From Candidatus Bathyarchaeota archaeon (GTDB lineage Archaea; Thermoproteota; Bathyarchaeia; RBG-16-48-13; GCA-020355125), in contig DAOVAG010000069.1 in assembly GCA_030671165.1 (NCBI GenBank), forward strand, positions 1 through 5,449: a stretch of 5,449 nt of DNA. Direction: 5' to 3'. The stretch's first letter is position 1. The number at the start of each line of letters is the position of its first letter. The position numbers and the translations under genes are program-made. Shown piece by piece: positions 4,987 to 5,449 of the stretch. Below the pieces are notes generated by a model. That model made no database searches. It was not told the origin of the DNA and saw nothing but the letters and a program-made list of their open reading frames with translations.

Positions 4987-5449
4987 TTAAATACCATCGA
5001 AGAAATTTTTAGGGTTATCCACACAGAGAGTTTTTATAGTTTCCTCGGAGACACCCATATCCAGAAGCTGAGGAAAGACATTCTTCTTCAGGTAGAGTTT
5101 TCCATAAGGATTCTGTTTTTCTTCTGCCGGTATAGAGATATCTTGAAACTCAGTCATAATTCGCACAAATGTATGATCATGGGACGGAAGGAGTCTATGA
5201 GCATATCCAGCATCTATCAATCTTTTCATCGTCATTGTGCGGACTGATGGACTCAAAGTACTTCCTGGATAGCGATCCAAGCCAAGATAGCAACCCTGTT
5301 CTAAAAGCCACATAAGATAATCAATATCGGCAGTATCATTAGAATGGTCTAGTTTGACCCTTCTTAGATCCACACCTTCTTCCTTAAGTATCCCTATTTG
5401 TTGCTTTCCCACTTGGCCTGGTGAATATGAATGTAACATAATGGGAATA
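4987..5449 (-). CDS. Phosphotriesterase-family metal-dependent hydrolase (PTE/lactonase-like), C-terminal part, 5' end outside window
   Basis: Open from the right edge to TAA at 4987-4989, about 154 residues. ATG 5439 is in frame but is not the real start: the frame continues upstream to the edge, and the family's N-terminal HxH and bridging Lys must precede it. Family landmarks in order: the histidine of MLHSYSPGQVGKQQ (codon 5431-5433; ligand strand before the G-x-Q helix), KLDHSNDT with the next metal-ligand histidine (5344-5346), GCYLGLDRYPG, and LLPSHDHTF with the final metal-ligand aspartate (5176-5178). The C-terminal helix NVFPQLLDMGVSEETIKTL and DNPKNFFDG end the domain as expected. 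These TIM-barrel amidohydrolases use a binuclear metal centre; archaeal members are mostly lactonases with side activity on phosphotriesters. The physiological substrate is unknown. All visible ligands are intact. It is transcribed in the same direction as the ECF operon but separated by the decayed region and T-runs. Confidence 0.92.
   Translation of the reverse strand, partial: IPIMLHSYSPGQVGKQQIGILKEEGVDLRRVKLDHSNDTADIDYLMWLLEQGCYLGLDRYPGSTLSPSVRTMTMKRLIDAGYAHRLLPSHDHTFVRIMTEFQDISIPAEEKQNPYGKLYLKKNVFPQLLDMGVSEETIKTLCVDNPKNFFDGI

Noticed and set aside
1..5449. tRNA, rRNA, CRISPR arrays, insertion-sequence ends or phage genes
   Set aside because: None was recognised by eye: no regularly spaced direct repeats, no transposase or integrase motifs, and no tRNA cloverleaf or TPsiC-like element.

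Overview
The window looks like a piece of an AT-rich archaeal chromosome. The evidence is Shine-Dalgarno-like sites of the archaeal type (GGTGAT, GAGGTGA), a TATA-like box about 24 nt ahead of an ATG (consistent with a leaderless transcript), T-run terminators, and a mixture of ATG and TTG starts. The protein mix (sugar-nucleotide enzymes, an ECF S component with a membrane-anchored DUF4430 protein, a phosphotriesterase-family hydrolase) would fit a Bathyarchaeia-like or other anaerobic archaeon. That lineage is a guess, because no marker gene is present.

Region 1 (1-2822) is a nucleotide-sugar / surface-glycan block. The 3' end of a GalE-like NAD-dependent epimerase lies on the plus strand (1-436). 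It converges, across a hairpin that can act as a terminator in both directions (478-500), on a DegT/DnrJ/EryC1/StrS sugar aminotransferase (654-1766, minus). Upstream of the aminotransferase on the same strand is a second, complete extended-SDR epimerase (1884-2822, TTG start), which is recognisably homologous to the first. Together they suggest synthesis of a modified, possibly amino-, sugar for a surface polymer or glycan.

Region 2 (2823-3285) has no convincing gene. It holds two perfect inverted repeats, each with a 10-nt loop, and a run of nine T on the minus strand. It reads best as a long 3' untranslated region of the next operon plus the promoter region of the epimerase.

Region 3 (3286-4289, minus) is a two-gene operon: an ECF-transporter S component followed by a single-pass, membrane-anchored DUF4430 (transcobalamin C-terminal-like) protein, overlapping by ATGA and coupled by a strong Shine-Dalgarno. 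The promoter is notable: its TATA-like box sits exactly between the arms of a perfect 6-bp inverted repeat. No ATPase or T component is present, so the S component presumably uses a shared energising module encoded elsewhere. A corrinoid or related cofactor is a reasonable but unproven substrate.

Region 4 (4290-4986) lacks an intact gene, but on the minus strand it contains remnants of at least two small hydrophobic proteins, each interrupted by a one-base frameshift, with an excellent Shine-Dalgarno left in place. It looks like a decayed operon of tiny membrane proteins (or an assembly error). T-run terminator sequence for the last gene follows.

Region 5 (4987-5449, minus) is the C-terminal part of a phosphotriesterase-family metal-dependent hydrolase that runs off the right edge of the window.
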